A stretch of 64,000 nt of DNA from Clostridia bacterium (GCA_910576205.1 CAJTHL010000018.1:1-64000); one strand, 5' to 3'; numbered from the stretch's first letter, positions 15,030 through 24,879 are shown. The notes: generated from the sequence alone by a model not told the origin. Program-made: numbers and translations.

Positions 15030-15536
15030 TTATTTTCCTTTTCCGCAGCACTTTTTATATTTCAAGCCGCTGCCGCAGGGACAGGGATCGTTTCTGCCGA
15101 TCTTTGGCCCCTTCACAATGGTGCCGGACTTTTTCTGCTCCAGATACAGCTCTTTCCTCCGCTCCTCCGGGAATATGGCCTCCCACTGGGGCAGCTCGTA
15201 CAGCCAGTCCGCCTTGGCGTCCACCATATTTTTGTAAAGCTTTTCCTTGTCAAACTTAAGGCTTACCTGAGTGTCCTCATCCATCTCCTCAATGGGGTTG
15301 GGCTCCGCCAGGCTGTCGTTGATACCGTCCAGAAATCCTGTCATAATCAGCACGCTCTGGTCGTATTTTTCCGCCAGCTCCTTCACTGTTCCCTTTACTT
15401 CCTCATCGGGATTTTCCAGAAGCTTCTCATAGATGCCCTTCTCAATCTCAAAATACTGTGCCCAGAAACGCTGCAGGTCTCCCTTGTTGGTCTTTTCATT
15501 GTAGGCCGTATCACGCCACTGTTTTAATAATGTCAT
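15030..15536 (-). CDS. SEC-C zinc-binding domain protein
   Basis: The 168-residue product is mostly helical. It ends in the SEC-C motif [19 protein letters not shown], which binds one zinc ion and is found at the tail of SecA and in many stand-alone proteins. The rest, including the Trp-rich [16 protein letters not shown] start, is typical of uncharacterised clostridial proteins. A role near ribosomes or the Sec system is only suggested by the motif. Confidence 0.85.
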   Translation of the reverse strand: MTLLKQWRDTAYNEKTNKGDLQRFWAQYFEIEKGIYEKLLENPDEEVKGTVKELAEKYDQSVLIMTGFLDGINDSLAEPNPIEEMDEDTQVSLKFDKEKLYKNMVDAKADWLYELPQWEAIFPEERRKELYLEQKKSGTIVKGPKIGRNDPCPCGSGLKYKKCCGKGK

Positions 15537-15566
15537 AAGTACTGTCTCCCATTCTTTTTATTTTTC

Positions 15567-16451
15567 TCAATCCAGCCACTTTGCATAAGCTTCTTCGCTG
15601 GCGCTTAAGAATACGATACCGATGATTCCGGGGCCTGTGTGCGCTCCGATGGCGCATCCCACCCGGGATTCTATGATTCCTTTGCAGTGATAAGCCTCCT
15701 CCAGCATCTGCTTTGTCCTGTCAAAGGCCTCCCTGTCATTTCCGTGAACCATAGCGATCACCTGCCTGTCCAGATTTACGCCACGCTCTCCCACCAGCTC
15801 CACGCAGCGCTTCAAGGATTTCTGACGTCCCCGCACCTTCTCAAAAGCCACCAGTGCGCCGTCGTCGTTTACCTCGATAATAGGCTTGATATCCAGGATC
15901 CCTCCCAGCACAAAGGAAGTCCGGCTTAAACGCCCGCCCTTGTACAGGTACTCCAGAGTATCCACGGTGACAATGTGCTCCATATTATCAAAGAAGAACC
16001 TGGCCGCCTCAATAACCGTTTCCCTGGGCGCGCCGTTTTCCTGCATCCTAAGAAGCTTTGTCACTGCCAGCCCGAATCCCATAGAGGCGCATTTGGAGTC
16101 GATGATGGTTAGGTCAAAATCCGGGTATTCCTCCAGCAGCTCCTTCTTTGCCAGATTGGCCGCGTTGAAGGTTCCGGCAATTCCTGTGGAAAAACACAGG
16201 TACACAACCGCCTCTCCAGCCCTGGCGTAGGGCTCGAAATTCTGGCGGAACATAAAGGTATTGATATGGTAGGTACTGATCTGTGCCCCCTCTGCCTGGA
16301 TTTTGTAAAATTCCTCCGGGAAAATGGTATCCCCGTCAAAGTAGTCTGTCCCATTGATGGTCACAGGGGTTGGAATCACGTGAAGCTCGTATTTCTCAAT
16401 AATCTCCCGGGGCAGGTCTGTGGCCGAATCCGTTACAATTTTAAATGCCAT
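15567..16451 (-). CDS. DegV family fatty-acid-binding protein
   Basis: The product (294 residues from ATG 16451) opens MAFKIVTDSATDLP, the DegV signature. It holds the STYHIN-type segment and a C-terminal SRVGCAIGAHTGPG typical of the family. DegV/FakB proteins bind a fatty acid for phosphorylation by FakA in Firmicutes. GGAGAGGAGAT upstream of 16451 supports this start over an earlier one. No fakA is nearby, so the partner lies elsewhere. Confidence 0.93.
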   Translation of the reverse strand: MAFKIVTDSATDLPREIIEKYELHVIPTPVTINGTDYFDGDTIFPEEFYKIQAEGAQISTYHINTFMFRQNFEPYARAGEAVVYLCFSTGIAGTFNAANLAKKELLEEYPDFDLTIIDSKCASMGFGLAVTKLLRMQENGAPRETVIEAARFFFDNMEHIVTVDTLEYLYKGGRLSRTSFVLGGILDIKPIIEVNDDGALVAFEKVRGRQKSLKRCVELVGERGVNLDRQVIAMVHGNDREAFDRTKQMLEEAYHCKGIIESRVGCAIGAHTGPGIIGIVFLSASEEAYAKWLD

Positions 16452-16544
16452 CTCTGATCTCCTCTCCTTGTCTGCCAAAGCCTCTATAACCCTGGCGCTG
16501 GCCGCCCCTTTTAGGGGCTTTGTCCTGCGGATTTATTTTCCCTG

Positions 16545-18485
16545 TCATTGCGCCTTATCCTCCAGCGCCTCCGCTTCCCTCAGCCAGATATGGGCGCTGG
16601 CGTCGCTTGGCATCCGCAGATCCCCTCTGGGCGACACTGCCACAGAACCTGCCTTCGGCCCGTCTGGCAGACAGGAGCGCTTAAACTGCTGGGTAAAAAA
16701 TCTGCGGTAAAATACCTTCAGCCATTTTAAAATAGTTTCCTTATTATAAATCCCCGAAAACGCTTTCTGCGCCAGACGGTAGATCTTCTCCGGTGTAAAT
16801 CCAAAGCGGAGGACATAATACAGATAAAAATCATGGAGCTCATAGGGCCCTACCAGATCTTCTGTCTTCTGGGAAATATCCCCGTCCTTTGGAGGCAGAA
16901 GCTCCGGGCTCACCGGCGTATCCAGCACATCCAGCAGAACCTCCATCAGTTTTTTATCCTGACAAGTGTCCGCGTAATGCCGCACCAGATGGCGTACCAG
17001 GGTCTTGGGCACGCCCCCGTTTACCCCGTACATGGACATGTGATCCCCGTTGTAGGTGGCCCACCCCAGCGCCAGCTCCGACATGTCTCCGGTACCGATC
17101 ACCAGGCCTCCTGTCTGGTTTGCAATATCCATAAGCACCTGGGTACGCTCCCGGGCCTGGGCATTTTCAAAGGTCACGTCATGCTTCTGGGGATCCTGTC
17201 CGATATCCCTGAAATGGACGTTTACCGCTTCCCTGATATCCACCTCTCTCAACACCGCCCCCAGCTTTCTGGTAAGCTCGCAGGCGTTTCTGTATGTCCG
17301 GTCTGTGGTGCCAAAACACGGCATGGTCACGCTTAAGATCTGTTCCCGGGGAAGCCCTGCAAGATCAAAAGCCTTTGCCGTCACCAGCAGCGCCAGAGTG
17401 GAATCCAGTCCGCCGGAAATACCCACCACCACATTTTTGCAGCCCGTATGCTCCAGACGTTTCTTCAGCCCCATAGCCTGGATAGACAGGATTTCCTCAC
17501 ATCTTCTGTCCCTGTCCTCCTTTTTCCCCGGCACAAACGGCTGAGGCTCCACGGTGCGGTCAAGCCGGGTCTCCTCCTTTTTCAGATGGAACCCGCACTC
17601 CGAGTAGGCCATGCTGGATCTGGCAAAGAATGTATTCATCCGCCTGCGCTCGCCGGCCAGACGGGCCACATCCAGATCCGCATAGACAACCTCATTTTTA
17701 AAGCGGGCAGCCTTGCTTAAAATCCGGCCGTTTTCCGCGATCATGCTATGCCCCCCAAAGACCAGATCCTGGGTAGACTCCCCCTCCCCGGCGTTGGCGT
17801 AAATATACCCGCACACCAGCCGGGCAGACTGGCCGCTGATTAGCTGTTCCCGGTAAACGTCCTTTCCCGTAGTCTCGTCGCTGGCGGAGCAGTTGACGAT
17901 CACCGTAGCCCCCGCACAGGCATGGCGGACGCTGGGCGGGTCGGGAACCCACACATCCTCACAGATCTCCGCCGCCACTATAAGATCCGGCATCTCCTCG
18001 CAGGTAAACAGAATATCCGTTCCAAAGAGGACGTCCTCCTCCCCTTCCGCATTCCGGTTCAGCCACACAAAATCTGCCTCCCGGTTTCCCGGGGCAAAAT
18101 GCCGCAGCTCGTAAAATTCCCCGTAATTGGGCAGATGGGTTTTGGGCACCAGGGCCAGAAGCTTTCCCCCGGAAACAGCCGCCGCCGTATTATAGAGTTT
18201 TCCTTCTTTTGCCCAGGGCACGCCTACAAACACCAGGGCGTCCAGCTCTTTAGAGGCGTCTACAATCCGGTAAAGCTGCTCTCTGGCGCTTTCAAGAAGC
18301 GTCTCCTGCAAAAAGAGATCCCCGCAGGTATAGCCTGTTATGCACAGCTCCGGAAATACGATAATTTTTGCCCCGTTTTCCGCCGCCTCCTGCATCAGAC
18401 CAATGATCTCCCGGGCGTTATACTCCGGATCTGCCACCCGTATCTTCGGCGTTATAGCCGCCGTTTTTATAAATCCATGCTTCAT
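16545..18485 (-). CDS. nadE: Glutamine-dependent NAD+ synthetase
   Basis: The 646-residue enzyme amidates nicotinic acid adenine dinucleotide to NAD+. The N-terminal nitrilase-like glutaminase domain has the Glu-Lys-Cys triad: Glu in FPELCITGY, Lys in VPKTHLPNYGEF, Cys in AAEICEDVWVP. Ammonia is passed to the C-terminal synthetase domain with the P-loop GISGGLDSTLALL. Length matches the long two-domain form. It is followed by degV and preceded by hslO on the same strand. Confidence 0.97.
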   Translation of the reverse strand: MKHGFIKTAAITPKIRVADPEYNAREIIGLMQEAAENGAKIIVFPELCITGYTCGDLFLQETLLESAREQLYRIVDASKELDALVFVGVPWAKEGKLYNTAAAVSGGKLLALVPKTHLPNYGEFYELRHFAPGNREADFVWLNRNAEGEEDVLFGTDILFTCEEMPDLIVAAEICEDVWVPDPPSVRHACAGATVIVNCSASDETTGKDVYREQLISGQSARLVCGYIYANAGEGESTQDLVFGGHSMIAENGRILSKAARFKNEVVYADLDVARLAGERRRMNTFFARSSMAYSECGFHLKKEETRLDRTVEPQPFVPGKKEDRDRRCEEILSIQAMGLKKRLEHTGCKNVVVGISGGLDSTLALLVTAKAFDLAGLPREQILSVTMPCFGTTDRTYRNACELTRKLGAVLREVDIREAVNVHFRDIGQDPQKHDVTFENAQARERTQVLMDIANQTGGLVIGTGDMSELALGWATYNGDHMSMYGVNGGVPKTLVRHLVRHYADTCQDKKLMEVLLDVLDTPVSPELLPPKDGDISQKTEDLVGPYELHDFYLYYVLRFGFTPEKIYRLAQKAFSGIYNKETILKWLKVFYRRFFTQQFKRSCLPDGPKAGSVAVSPRGDLRMPSDASAHIWLREAEALEDKAQ

Positions 18486-18522
18486 TTTCTTCGTTCCCTT
18501 TCCTGCCGCGCCCGGTTCCTTT

Positions 18523-19404
18523 CTATCGTTTAGCCTGCTGCAATAGTTTCTTCAGATCTTCTATGGAAAAGACATAGTTTTTGCTACAGAAATGACAGTT
18601 TGCCTCCACAGGCTTTCCCTCCTTAATCATCTCCCGGATATCTTTACTTCCAATGCTGACAATGGCCCTGGCCACCCGCTCCTTGGAACAGTCGCAGGCA
18701 AACTCTGCGGGTATCCGGTCGTTGATCTCCAGCTCCAGTTCCCCCAGGATTTCCTCCAGGACCGCCTCCGGCGTCATTCCCTTATCCAGAAGCGCCGTCA
18801 CGGAAGTCACCTGGGCCAGCCGCTCCTCCAGACAGGTTACAATCCTGTCCTCCACAAAGGGCATCAGCTGAATGATAAATCCCCCCGCCTGCTTCACCGT
18901 ATTATTTTTCTCCATAAGGACGCCCAGGCCCACTGCAGAGGGAATCTGTTCCGAGGTGGCAAAATAATAGGTCAGATCCTCGGCAATCTCCGAGGTCTGA
19001 AGCTCCGTCTGTCCCACATAGGGTTCCTTCATACCCAGATCTTTAATGACGCTGAGCATTCCCTCTCCCACGGCTCCCGCCACGTCAAGCTTCCCCTTCT
19101 CATTGGCCCCCAGCATCACATCCGGGTGATGGACATAGCCCTTTACCCGGGCCCTGGAATCCGCCGTCACCGTAATCCCTCCGATGGGCCCGGTTCCCTT
19201 GATCTGCAGGGTCAGAAAATCCTTTTCCCCCTTCATCATAACGCCCATCATGGCCCCCGCGCTCAAAAGCCTGCCCAGGGCCGCCGTTGCCACAGGGCTT
19301 GTGTTGTGGCGCTTTCTGGCGTACTCCACAATCCCCCTGGATGTAATGGCAAAGGCCCGGATCTGGCCCTGGGCCGCCGTTGCTCTCACTATATAATCTG
19401 CCAT
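18523..19404 (-). CDS. hslO: Redox-regulated chaperone Hsp33
   Basis: The 293-residue cytosolic chaperone becomes active under oxidative stress. The four zinc-binding cysteines of its C-terminal switch are present as CDC (FACDCSKERV) and CHFC (ANCHFCSKNYVF). The N-terminal domain starts DYIVRATAAQGQIRAFA, as in the family. Length is normal. It sits between nadE and a methyltransferase gene, 3 bp after the latter's stop. Confidence 0.97.
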   Translation of the reverse strand: MADYIVRATAAQGQIRAFAITSRGIVEYARKRHNTSPVATAALGRLLSAGAMMGVMMKGEKDFLTLQIKGTGPIGGITVTADSRARVKGYVHHPDVMLGANEKGKLDVAGAVGEGMLSVIKDLGMKEPYVGQTELQTSEIAEDLTYYFATSEQIPSAVGLGVLMEKNNTVKQAGGFIIQLMPFVEDRIVTCLEERLAQVTSVTALLDKGMTPEAVLEEILGELELEINDRIPAEFACDCSKERVARAIVSIGSKDIREMIKEGKPVEANCHFCSKNYVFSIEDLKKLLQQAKR

Positions 19405-19407
19405 ATT

Positions 19408-20169
19408 TTAATCCTTTCCTTTTCCGCATTCCCTGGCCAGAAAATACACCCGCTCGCATTCCTTCCCCGGCTCCTCCTCCGTGAAAGCTTCGTAGACCGC
19501 CAGAAGCTCCATGCCAGCCTCCCCTAAGAGCTCTTTCACCCGCCGGATTTCATAAGCCCTCTGGTAATGTACCTCCTGGTATTTCCGGTAGCGGCCGTCC
19601 TCCTCACGGATAAACAGCGTCAGGTCATACTCGTTAATCTGTTCCGCAAAGTCGTAATAATTCTCCCAGATAAAGCTGCAATCCTCCCGGTTTTCCGCGA
19701 TGGTACACTCCCCCAGAAGCTCTTCATATTTATAGAGGGTGTTCAGATCAAAAAGAAAAATACCTCCCGGATCCAGATAATTATTCACCAGGCAAAACAC
19801 CTGGAGCAGATCCTGCTCCTCCGTAATATAATTCATGGAATCACATACGCTTACCACGGCCCGTACCGTTCCGTACAGTTCAAAGCTTCGCATATCCTGT
19901 TGCAGGTATAAAATGTCCAGCCCGCTTCGTTCCCGTTTCTCCACGGCAAGCTCCAGCATTTCCTCCGAGCTGTCCACGCCGATCATATCGTATCCTGCCC
20001 TTGCCAGCCGCTCCGTCATATTTCCGGTTCCGCAGCCCAGCTCCAGCACCAGGCCCTCTGAAATCCCTCTCTGTCCAAGCAGTTTCACCACGTAACGGCT
20101 CCATTCGTCATAGGGAACGTCGTCCATAAACCGGTCGTAAACTGCGGCAAAGCCTGTGTATGCATCCAT
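19408..20169 (-). CDS. Class I SAM-dependent methyltransferase
   Basis: From ATG 20169 the product has 253 residues. It starts MDAYTGFAAVYDRFMDDVPY, common in a group of small methyltransferases, then VLELGCGTGNMTERLA (motif I), IGVDSSEEML and CDSMNYI. The C-terminal part (ENYYDFAEQINEYDLTLFI) is typical of the same family. The substrate is not known. GGAGAAAATC upstream supports the chosen start. Confidence 0.88.
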   Translation of the reverse strand: MDAYTGFAAVYDRFMDDVPYDEWSRYVVKLLGQRGISEGLVLELGCGTGNMTERLARAGYDMIGVDSSEEMLELAVEKRERSGLDILYLQQDMRSFELYGTVRAVVSVCDSMNYITEEQDLLQVFCLVNNYLDPGGIFLFDLNTLYKYEELLGECTIAENREDCSFIWENYYDFAEQINEYDLTLFIREEDGRYRKYQEVHYQRAYEIRRVKELLGEAGMELLAVYEAFTEEEPGKECERVYFLARECGKGKD

Positions 20170-20267
20170 GATTTTCTCCTTTTTCCACATTGTAAACATT
20201 CCTGGGCAAGTTGTCAAGTTTGGGGGGATATTCCTTGCCTTTCCTGTTACCGGCCAGGGTCCCAGGA

Positions 20268-20330
20268 CAAAAAATATGCTTCCCTTCAAGGCAGCAGGCT
20301 TTTGTCAGCCTGTCAAGCCTAAAGGGAAGC
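20268..20330 (-). terminator. Terminator of the Gfo/Idh operon
   Basis: GCTTCCCTT pairs with AAGGGAAGC, with inner pairing AGGC/GCCT, followed on the minus strand by ATATTTTTTG. It separates the catabolic operon from the housekeeping group. Confidence 0.75.
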
Positions 20331-20348
20331 TGTTTCTCCGGATTATTG

Positions 20349-21536
20349 TCAGTTTTCATAGGGGAGGGGCTCATACCCTCTGGGCACAATCTCTTCCTTC
20401 AGGGGGAGATCCACCCAGCCGCCGGTCTCCATGGATTTATGTACGGCGCACATGACCTCCACGGCCCGGGCGCCGTCCTCGCCGCTGGTCAGGGGCTCTC
20501 TGTCGTTTATAATGCAGTCAAAGAAATGTTCCATCATCCGCTCATAATTGTTGGGGAAACGGGGTGGGCAGATGGGAATCCAGCGGTTCCGCACATGCTC
20601 GTCGATCTGGTCTTCCACCCAGAACAGCTCCGGCCATCTGTAGTTTTTCAGCTCAAAGGGAAGGGATTCGCTTGTATATTTTCTGTCGGTGTAAACCGCC
20701 ATGGGCCAGCTCTGGAAGGGGTTGGTGGCGTCTGTGGCCGTAAAGATGGTTCCCTGCGTGCCGCACAGCTCTGTATTCTGGTTGACTGCCGGCGAAAAAC
20801 GGTTGCAGCTTACGGTTCCGTAAGCCCCATTTTCAAACTCTACCATAAGAAGCGCCGTGTCGTCGTTCCGGGTGTAGGTTTCCGGCATGGCCAGACGCTC
20901 CGCAACGCCTACCGCACGCTTTACCTTACTTCCGTTCAGCCAGGTAAGCAGATCGATTGCATGGGCGCCGGTATCGTTGATGGCCGCGCCTCCGGTGGCC
21001 TTAACATCCAGGCGGAAATCTGTCTTTGCCACATGATTCTGGTAATTGTACCAGTGCTCGTGAAGGCAGGACCGGCTCATTAATACCTGCCCGATAACGC
21101 CATCGTCAATGAGCTTCTTAGCCCACTGGTTGTGGGTCCAGTATCTGCGGTCACATCCAACCATAAGCTTGACATGATTCTTTTTGCAGGCCTCCACCAT
21201 GGCCCACGCCTCGCCGTTTGTGACGGCCATGGGTTTCTCCACCAGAATATGAACGCCATGGTTTGCCGCCGCAATCACCATATTCCGGTGCCAGTTATTG
21301 GGCGTTGCGATTATGACTGCGTCCAGCTTACATGTGTCCAGAAGCTTCCTGTAATCTGTAAACCACGCCTTTGCCCCGTGAACACTGGCCGCTTCCTCCG
21401 CCCGTTTCTCATGGAAATCGCATACCGCTGTCAGCTCCACCCCGGGATGCTTCTTAATGGCCGGGAAATGCGCGATCTCCGCAATGCTGCCACACCCAAT
21501 CACTGCTAATCTCAATTTCTTTTCCATATTTTCCAA
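20349..21536 (-). CDS. Gfo/Idh/MocA family dehydrogenase
   Basis: The product of about 395 residues has an N-terminal NAD(P)-binding Rossmann domain (RLAVIGCGSIAEIAHFPA), the EKPMA motif with the conserved Lys (ILVEKPMAVT), and DTGAHAIDLLTW with the catalytic His. Relatives oxidise sugars, inositols and sugar acids. AGGAGGG lies eight bases before a TTG that is three codons upstream of the first good ATG, so TTG at about 21536 is the likely start. It is the last gene of the four-gene epimerase arm, which suggests an inositol or sugar substrate; the exact one is unknown. Confidence 0.92.
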   Translation of the reverse strand: MENMEKKLRLAVIGCGSIAEIAHFPAIKKHPGVELTAVCDFHEKRAEEAASVHGAKAWFTDYRKLLDTCKLDAVIIATPNNWHRNMVIAAANHGVHILVEKPMAVTNGEAWAMVEACKKNHVKLMVGCDRRYWTHNQWAKKLIDDGVIGQVLMSRSCLHEHWYNYQNHVAKTDFRLDVKATGGAAINDTGAHAIDLLTWLNGSKVKRAVGVAERLAMPETYTRNDDTALLMVEFENGAYGTVSCNRFSPAVNQNTELCGTQGTIFTATDATNPFQSWPMAVYTDRKYTSESLPFELKNYRWPELFWVEDQIDEHVRNRWIPICPPRFPNNYERMMEHFFDCIINDREPLTSGEDGARAVEVMCAVHKSMETGGWVDLPLKEEIVPRGYEPLPYEN

Positions 21537-21619
21537 AACACCACCCTCCTTTTCTCTCCCTCCGGGTATCCCCATGCAGCATACCCGGAGGATTGTTTTC
21601 CGATATATTGAAGCCTGTA

Positions 21620-22684
21620 TTAACGCTCCAGCTCGCCCCTTACAAAGGCATCTACTGCCGCGGCCGCCTGGTCGTCGGGAATCTGTACGGGCGGATGCTT
21701 GGTGAGGAAGGAGCAGGCGGAGGACAACACCCCGCCGGTCTTCCGGTCCAGAGCAATCTTTGCAAGCCGGGTCATATCCACGATGACGCCTGCGAAATTG
21801 GCGGAATCCTCCACCTCAAGCTTTGCCTCCAGATGAAGGGGCGCGTTTCCGAAGTTGGAACCGTTAATATAGAAGATGGAAGTTTTCCTGTCTTTCATCA
21901 GTTCCACATAGGTAAAACCTGTGGACATTTCCACCGGATAGGGCATAAGGCTTGTCACCGCCTCCTGTTTTGTCTTATGTTTGGATGCCCCGCGATTCAG
22001 CAGATTCTTAAAATCCGTATTTCCCGCAAAATTAAGCTGATAAGTATTCTCCATATGGATTCCCCGCTCGTTCATGGTGTTTGCCAGGGCCCTGTGGATA
22101 ATGGTGCCGCCAAACTGGGATTTCACGTCGTCCCCGATAATGGGCACTCCGTTCTCCTCCGCAATCTTCTGGTATTCGGGATCGCATACAATCAGTGTGG
22201 GCATGCCGTTGACAAACCCGATCTTCGCTTCCTTTATGGCGCAGTCGGCATAATGGCGGGCCGCCTGGTGGGACTCTGTGGGAATAAAATTCAGCAGCAT
22301 TTCCGCGCCGCTCTCCTTCAGAACCTTTGCCACGTCGCAGTCTGGCGCGTCGCTTAAGGTATAATACTCATTTAAGAATGGCGGATTTCCGTCAAAGACA
22401 GGGCCTTTTTGTACAATAACCCCTGTGGGCTTCATTTCCACGCCCGGGTATTTATATGCGCGGTTGGGGAATACATAGATGGCCTCGGCCAGATCTTTTC
22501 CCACCTTGTCCGCATTGATGTCAAATGCCGCTACGATTTCAATATCCGTCACCTTGTATCCGCCCATATCCGGATGCATAAGGCCCCTGGTATCCTCTGG
22601 ATGCTCTCTGTAATACTGAATCCCTGTCACCAATGCCTGCGTGCAGTTTCCCACACCGGCGATTGCCACTTTAATCTTACCCAT
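21620..22684 (-). CDS. Inositol-3-phosphate synthase family protein
   Basis: The 354-residue product matches the prokaryotic branch of inositol phosphate synthase: IKVAIAGVGNCTQALV (NAD-binding), NGMPTLI, GDDVKSQFGGTIIHR and NFAGNTDFKNLL. The known reaction converts glucose 6-phosphate to inositol 3-phosphate by an NAD-dependent internal oxidation and reduction. In this operon, next to a PfkB kinase and under a LacI-type operator, it may work in the catabolic direction or on a related sugar phosphate. That is inference. Confidence 0.9.
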   Translation of the reverse strand: MGKIKVAIAGVGNCTQALVTGIQYYREHPEDTRGLMHPDMGGYKVTDIEIVAAFDINADKVGKDLAEAIYVFPNRAYKYPGVEMKPTGVIVQKGPVFDGNPPFLNEYYTLSDAPDCDVAKVLKESGAEMLLNFIPTESHQAARHYADCAIKEAKIGFVNGMPTLIVCDPEYQKIAEENGVPIIGDDVKSQFGGTIIHRALANTMNERGIHMENTYQLNFAGNTDFKNLLNRGASKHKTKQEAVTSLMPYPVEMSTGFTYVELMKDRKTSIFYINGSNFGNAPLHLEAKLEVEDSANFAGVIVDMTRLAKIALDRKTGGVLSSACSFLTKHPPVQIPDDQAAAAVDAFVRGELER

Positions 22685-22749
22685 TTTTCATTTCTCCTTT
22701 TGTTTTATATTTTTTTCTTTCCGGAAAGCCCTTTCTTCCAGAAAAGTTT

Positions 22750-23751
22750 TTACCTTGTATCTCTCCTAAATGATGCCTTGTATTTTTCCAGCTCTTCCGG
22801 CCTCTCCTCTGTGAAATACGTCCGCAGCCTTTCCCGCACCTGTCCGTCTGTGGGCATACGCTGTATCTGAACCCCGCCGGTCTCTTCAATCATCAGGGAG
22901 GAAGTAGCGCTGGCATACCAGGCGGCCCAGGCGGCGTCCCGGCTTTCCACATAAGCTGCCACAAACGCCGTGATATAGGTATCCCCGGCTCCTGTGGTAT
23001 CCGCCACACCCCGGTAGGGCGTCACAGCCGGAATCGTGATTTCCCTCCCCTCTCCCTCCAGAATGCAGGCACCGTCTTCGCCCAGGGTCACCACAACCAT
23101 GCCGACGCCCGCTTCAAGGTAAGCCTCTGCCGCCTCCCGGGGGGATGCGAATTCCCTGCGAAAGCTCTTCCGGGCGTCCTCCAGGCTGATCTTTCCGATA
23201 TCTATATTCCGAAGGTACTCCCGCTGGTAACGGCCGTTCTCCGTATCCAGATAGGCGCTTCTCGTCTCCTCCCGGGAGTGGGCGCCGCCTGCGCCTCCCA
23301 GATCCGCAGTAATCAAAGCCCCAGGGCTTCTCCTCCGGATTTTCCCAATGGTTTCCAGCGGCACCTCGTAATCCACCAGGCAGAGATGAAATACCTTAGC
23401 ATCCAGGTAATCTTCCGGAATATCCTCATACTGAATGGCAGGCGATATCTTCAGATACTTCAGTTCTTTTGTCCCGTCCGGGAAATACCGGAGCACATTA
23501 CAGACCTCGCTTGCCCCTTTCCGGAATTCCAGACCCCGAAGGTCAATGCCGCACTCCAGAATGGGCGAAAGGAGTTTCCGGGAAGTTTCCTCCCCCACCA
23601 CGGAGACAATGCCCGCCTTTGCCTCAAGCCTTCCCAGGGCCACGCTGCCGTAGGAGGCCGTGGAACCCAGCACCGGGCCCTGTTCCTTCCCGTCCGGCCA
23701 TACGATTCTCTCGTTAAAGAGATAACCCATTGCCACAATATCCACACTCAT
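22750..23751 (-). CDS. PfkB family sugar/inositol kinase
   Basis: The 333-residue product has the PfkB C-terminal signature DTTGAGDTYITAF with the catalytic Asp and anion-hole GAGD, and the N-terminal GSTASYGSVALGRL in place of the usual GG dipeptide. ATP-dependent phosphorylation of a sugar hydroxyl is the family reaction. Adjacent inositol-phosphate-synthase-like and dehydrogenase genes suggest a polyol such as inositol. Its start overlaps the epimerase stop (ATGA), showing translational coupling. Confidence 0.88.
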   Translation of the reverse strand: MSVDIVAMGYLFNERIVWPDGKEQGPVLGSTASYGSVALGRLEAKAGIVSVVGEETSRKLLSPILECGIDLRGLEFRKGASEVCNVLRYFPDGTKELKYLKISPAIQYEDIPEDYLDAKVFHLCLVDYEVPLETIGKIRRRSPGALITADLGGAGGAHSREETRSAYLDTENGRYQREYLRNIDIGKISLEDARKSFRREFASPREAAEAYLEAGVGMVVVTLGEDGACILEGEGREITIPAVTPYRGVADTTGAGDTYITAFVAAYVESRDAAWAAWYASATSSLMIEETGGVQIQRMPTDGQVRERLRTYFTEERPEELEKYKASFRRDTR

Positions 23752-24725
23752 TGTCTGATTCCTTCCCCATAATTTTCTTCCCGTCTTACGCCGCCTTCCA
23801 GCCCTCCGGCGTCAATCCAGCTCTTGATATTTGCGATGGAGGCGTCCATATCGTATCTGGGCTCGTATCCCATAAGCTCCCTGGCCTTGTTCATGCTAAA
23901 AGCGATCTTTCCGCCCTGGGCCATGCTCCAGGCAAATCCTGTCTCCACCTCAATTCCCGGATAATATTTCCGGATAATCTCTGCCAGCTCCTGCCCAGTC
24001 ACGGAGTGCGGCGCACAGCAGTTGAAAATCTCACCGTCGGCCGCGTCTGACTTACAGCAGTGCAGCAGCATCCGGGCCACATCCCGTACATCCACGTAAT
24101 GACACCGCTCTTCCAGGGAAAAATGGGGAATCTGAACATGCTTTCCCCCCGCCAGGCTCTCTGCGATCTGCCGCCAGCCTCTTCCTCCTCCCTGTCCGTT
24201 TGGCCCCACCACTGCGGCCAGCCGGATCGCGCAGGCCGGAACACCGTATTCACAGTAAAAAGTTCTCACCAGAATCTCCTGCATCTGTTTTGTGGAGGAA
24301 TACATATCCTGGGGCCGCAGGGGATGCTTCTCGTCCACCGGAAGGTAATCCGGCGCACAGAATTTTACTTCCGGATACCACTCATAGGCGGAAATACTGC
24401 TGACCACCACAATGCGCTTTACCTGTTTTATCCTGGCCAGCTCCAGCATATCCGTGCAGCCGCACACATTGATATCCACCATCTGCCTGGGGTTTCCCGT
24501 GTCCCCTGGCAGAGATGCCACATGGAGGATATAGTCAATCTCCACATTCTCAAACGTCCTTTTCAGAGCGGCCAGATCGGTAATATCCACAGGATAGTAC
24601 GTGATTCCCGCAATCCCCGGATCCCTGAGATCCACCGCCAGCACATCCTCCCCGGCTTCTATAAGCTGCCGGATCACCTCACGCCCCACATACCCGGCGG
24701 CTCCTGTCAGTAAATAGCGTCCCAT
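23748..24725 (-). CDS. NAD-dependent epimerase/dehydratase (extended SDR)
   Basis: From ATG 24725 (AAGGAGG upstream) the product has 325 residues. It has the GAAGYVGREV nucleotide-binding loop and the catalytic YSSTK (Tyr-x-x-x-Lys) preceded by VSSISAYEWY. Family members epimerise, reduce or dehydrate nucleotide sugars and related compounds. First gene of the arm reading away from the LacI gene, directly under the operator region. Confidence 0.9.
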   Translation of the reverse strand: MGRYLLTGAAGYVGREVIRQLIEAGEDVLAVDLRDPGIAGITYYPVDITDLAALKRTFENVEIDYILHVASLPGDTGNPRQMVDINVCGCTDMLELARIKQVKRIVVVSSISAYEWYPEVKFCAPDYLPVDEKHPLRPQDMYSSTKQMQEILVRTFYCEYGVPACAIRLAAVVGPNGQGGGRGWRQIAESLAGGKHVQIPHFSLEERCHYVDVRDVARMLLHCCKSDAADGEIFNCCAPHSVTGQELAEIIRKYYPGIEVETGFAWSMAQGGKIAFSMNKARELMGYEPRYDMDASIANIKSWIDAGGLEGGVRREENYGEGIRQ

Positions 24726-24800
24726 AACCAACCTCCTTTTCCATTTCCGCATCCGTTTCCCGGTTTTCCGTACCGATGCGCCTTTTGTTTATTTATCATT

Positions 24801-24818
24801 AAAGTTAACGTTAACTTT
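24801..24818. promoter_or_regulatory. Perfect palindromic operator of the catabolic regulon
   Basis: AAAGTTAACGTTAACTTT is an 18-bp perfect palindrome with a central CG, the form of LacI/GalR operators. It lies upstream of the epimerase arm, and a 14-of-18 match occurs before the ABC transporter arm (34505-34527). Both are candidates for the LacI-type regulator encoded at 25061. Confidence 0.75.
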
Positions 24819-24851
24819 AATAATTAAAAAAAATTATAGTTTTCGATATAA

Positions 24852-24879
24852 TTATCGTTAGCTTTATCGTTTACTTTAA
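24852..24879. promoter_or_regulatory. Two degenerate operator-like half sites
   Basis: On the minus strand AAAGTAAACGATAA is followed by AAAGCTAACGATAA, each close to the operator half AAAGTTAACGTTAA. They sit about 50 bp from the perfect palindrome in the same 335-bp intergenic region (24726-25060). They may allow cooperative or looped binding. Confidence 0.45.
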
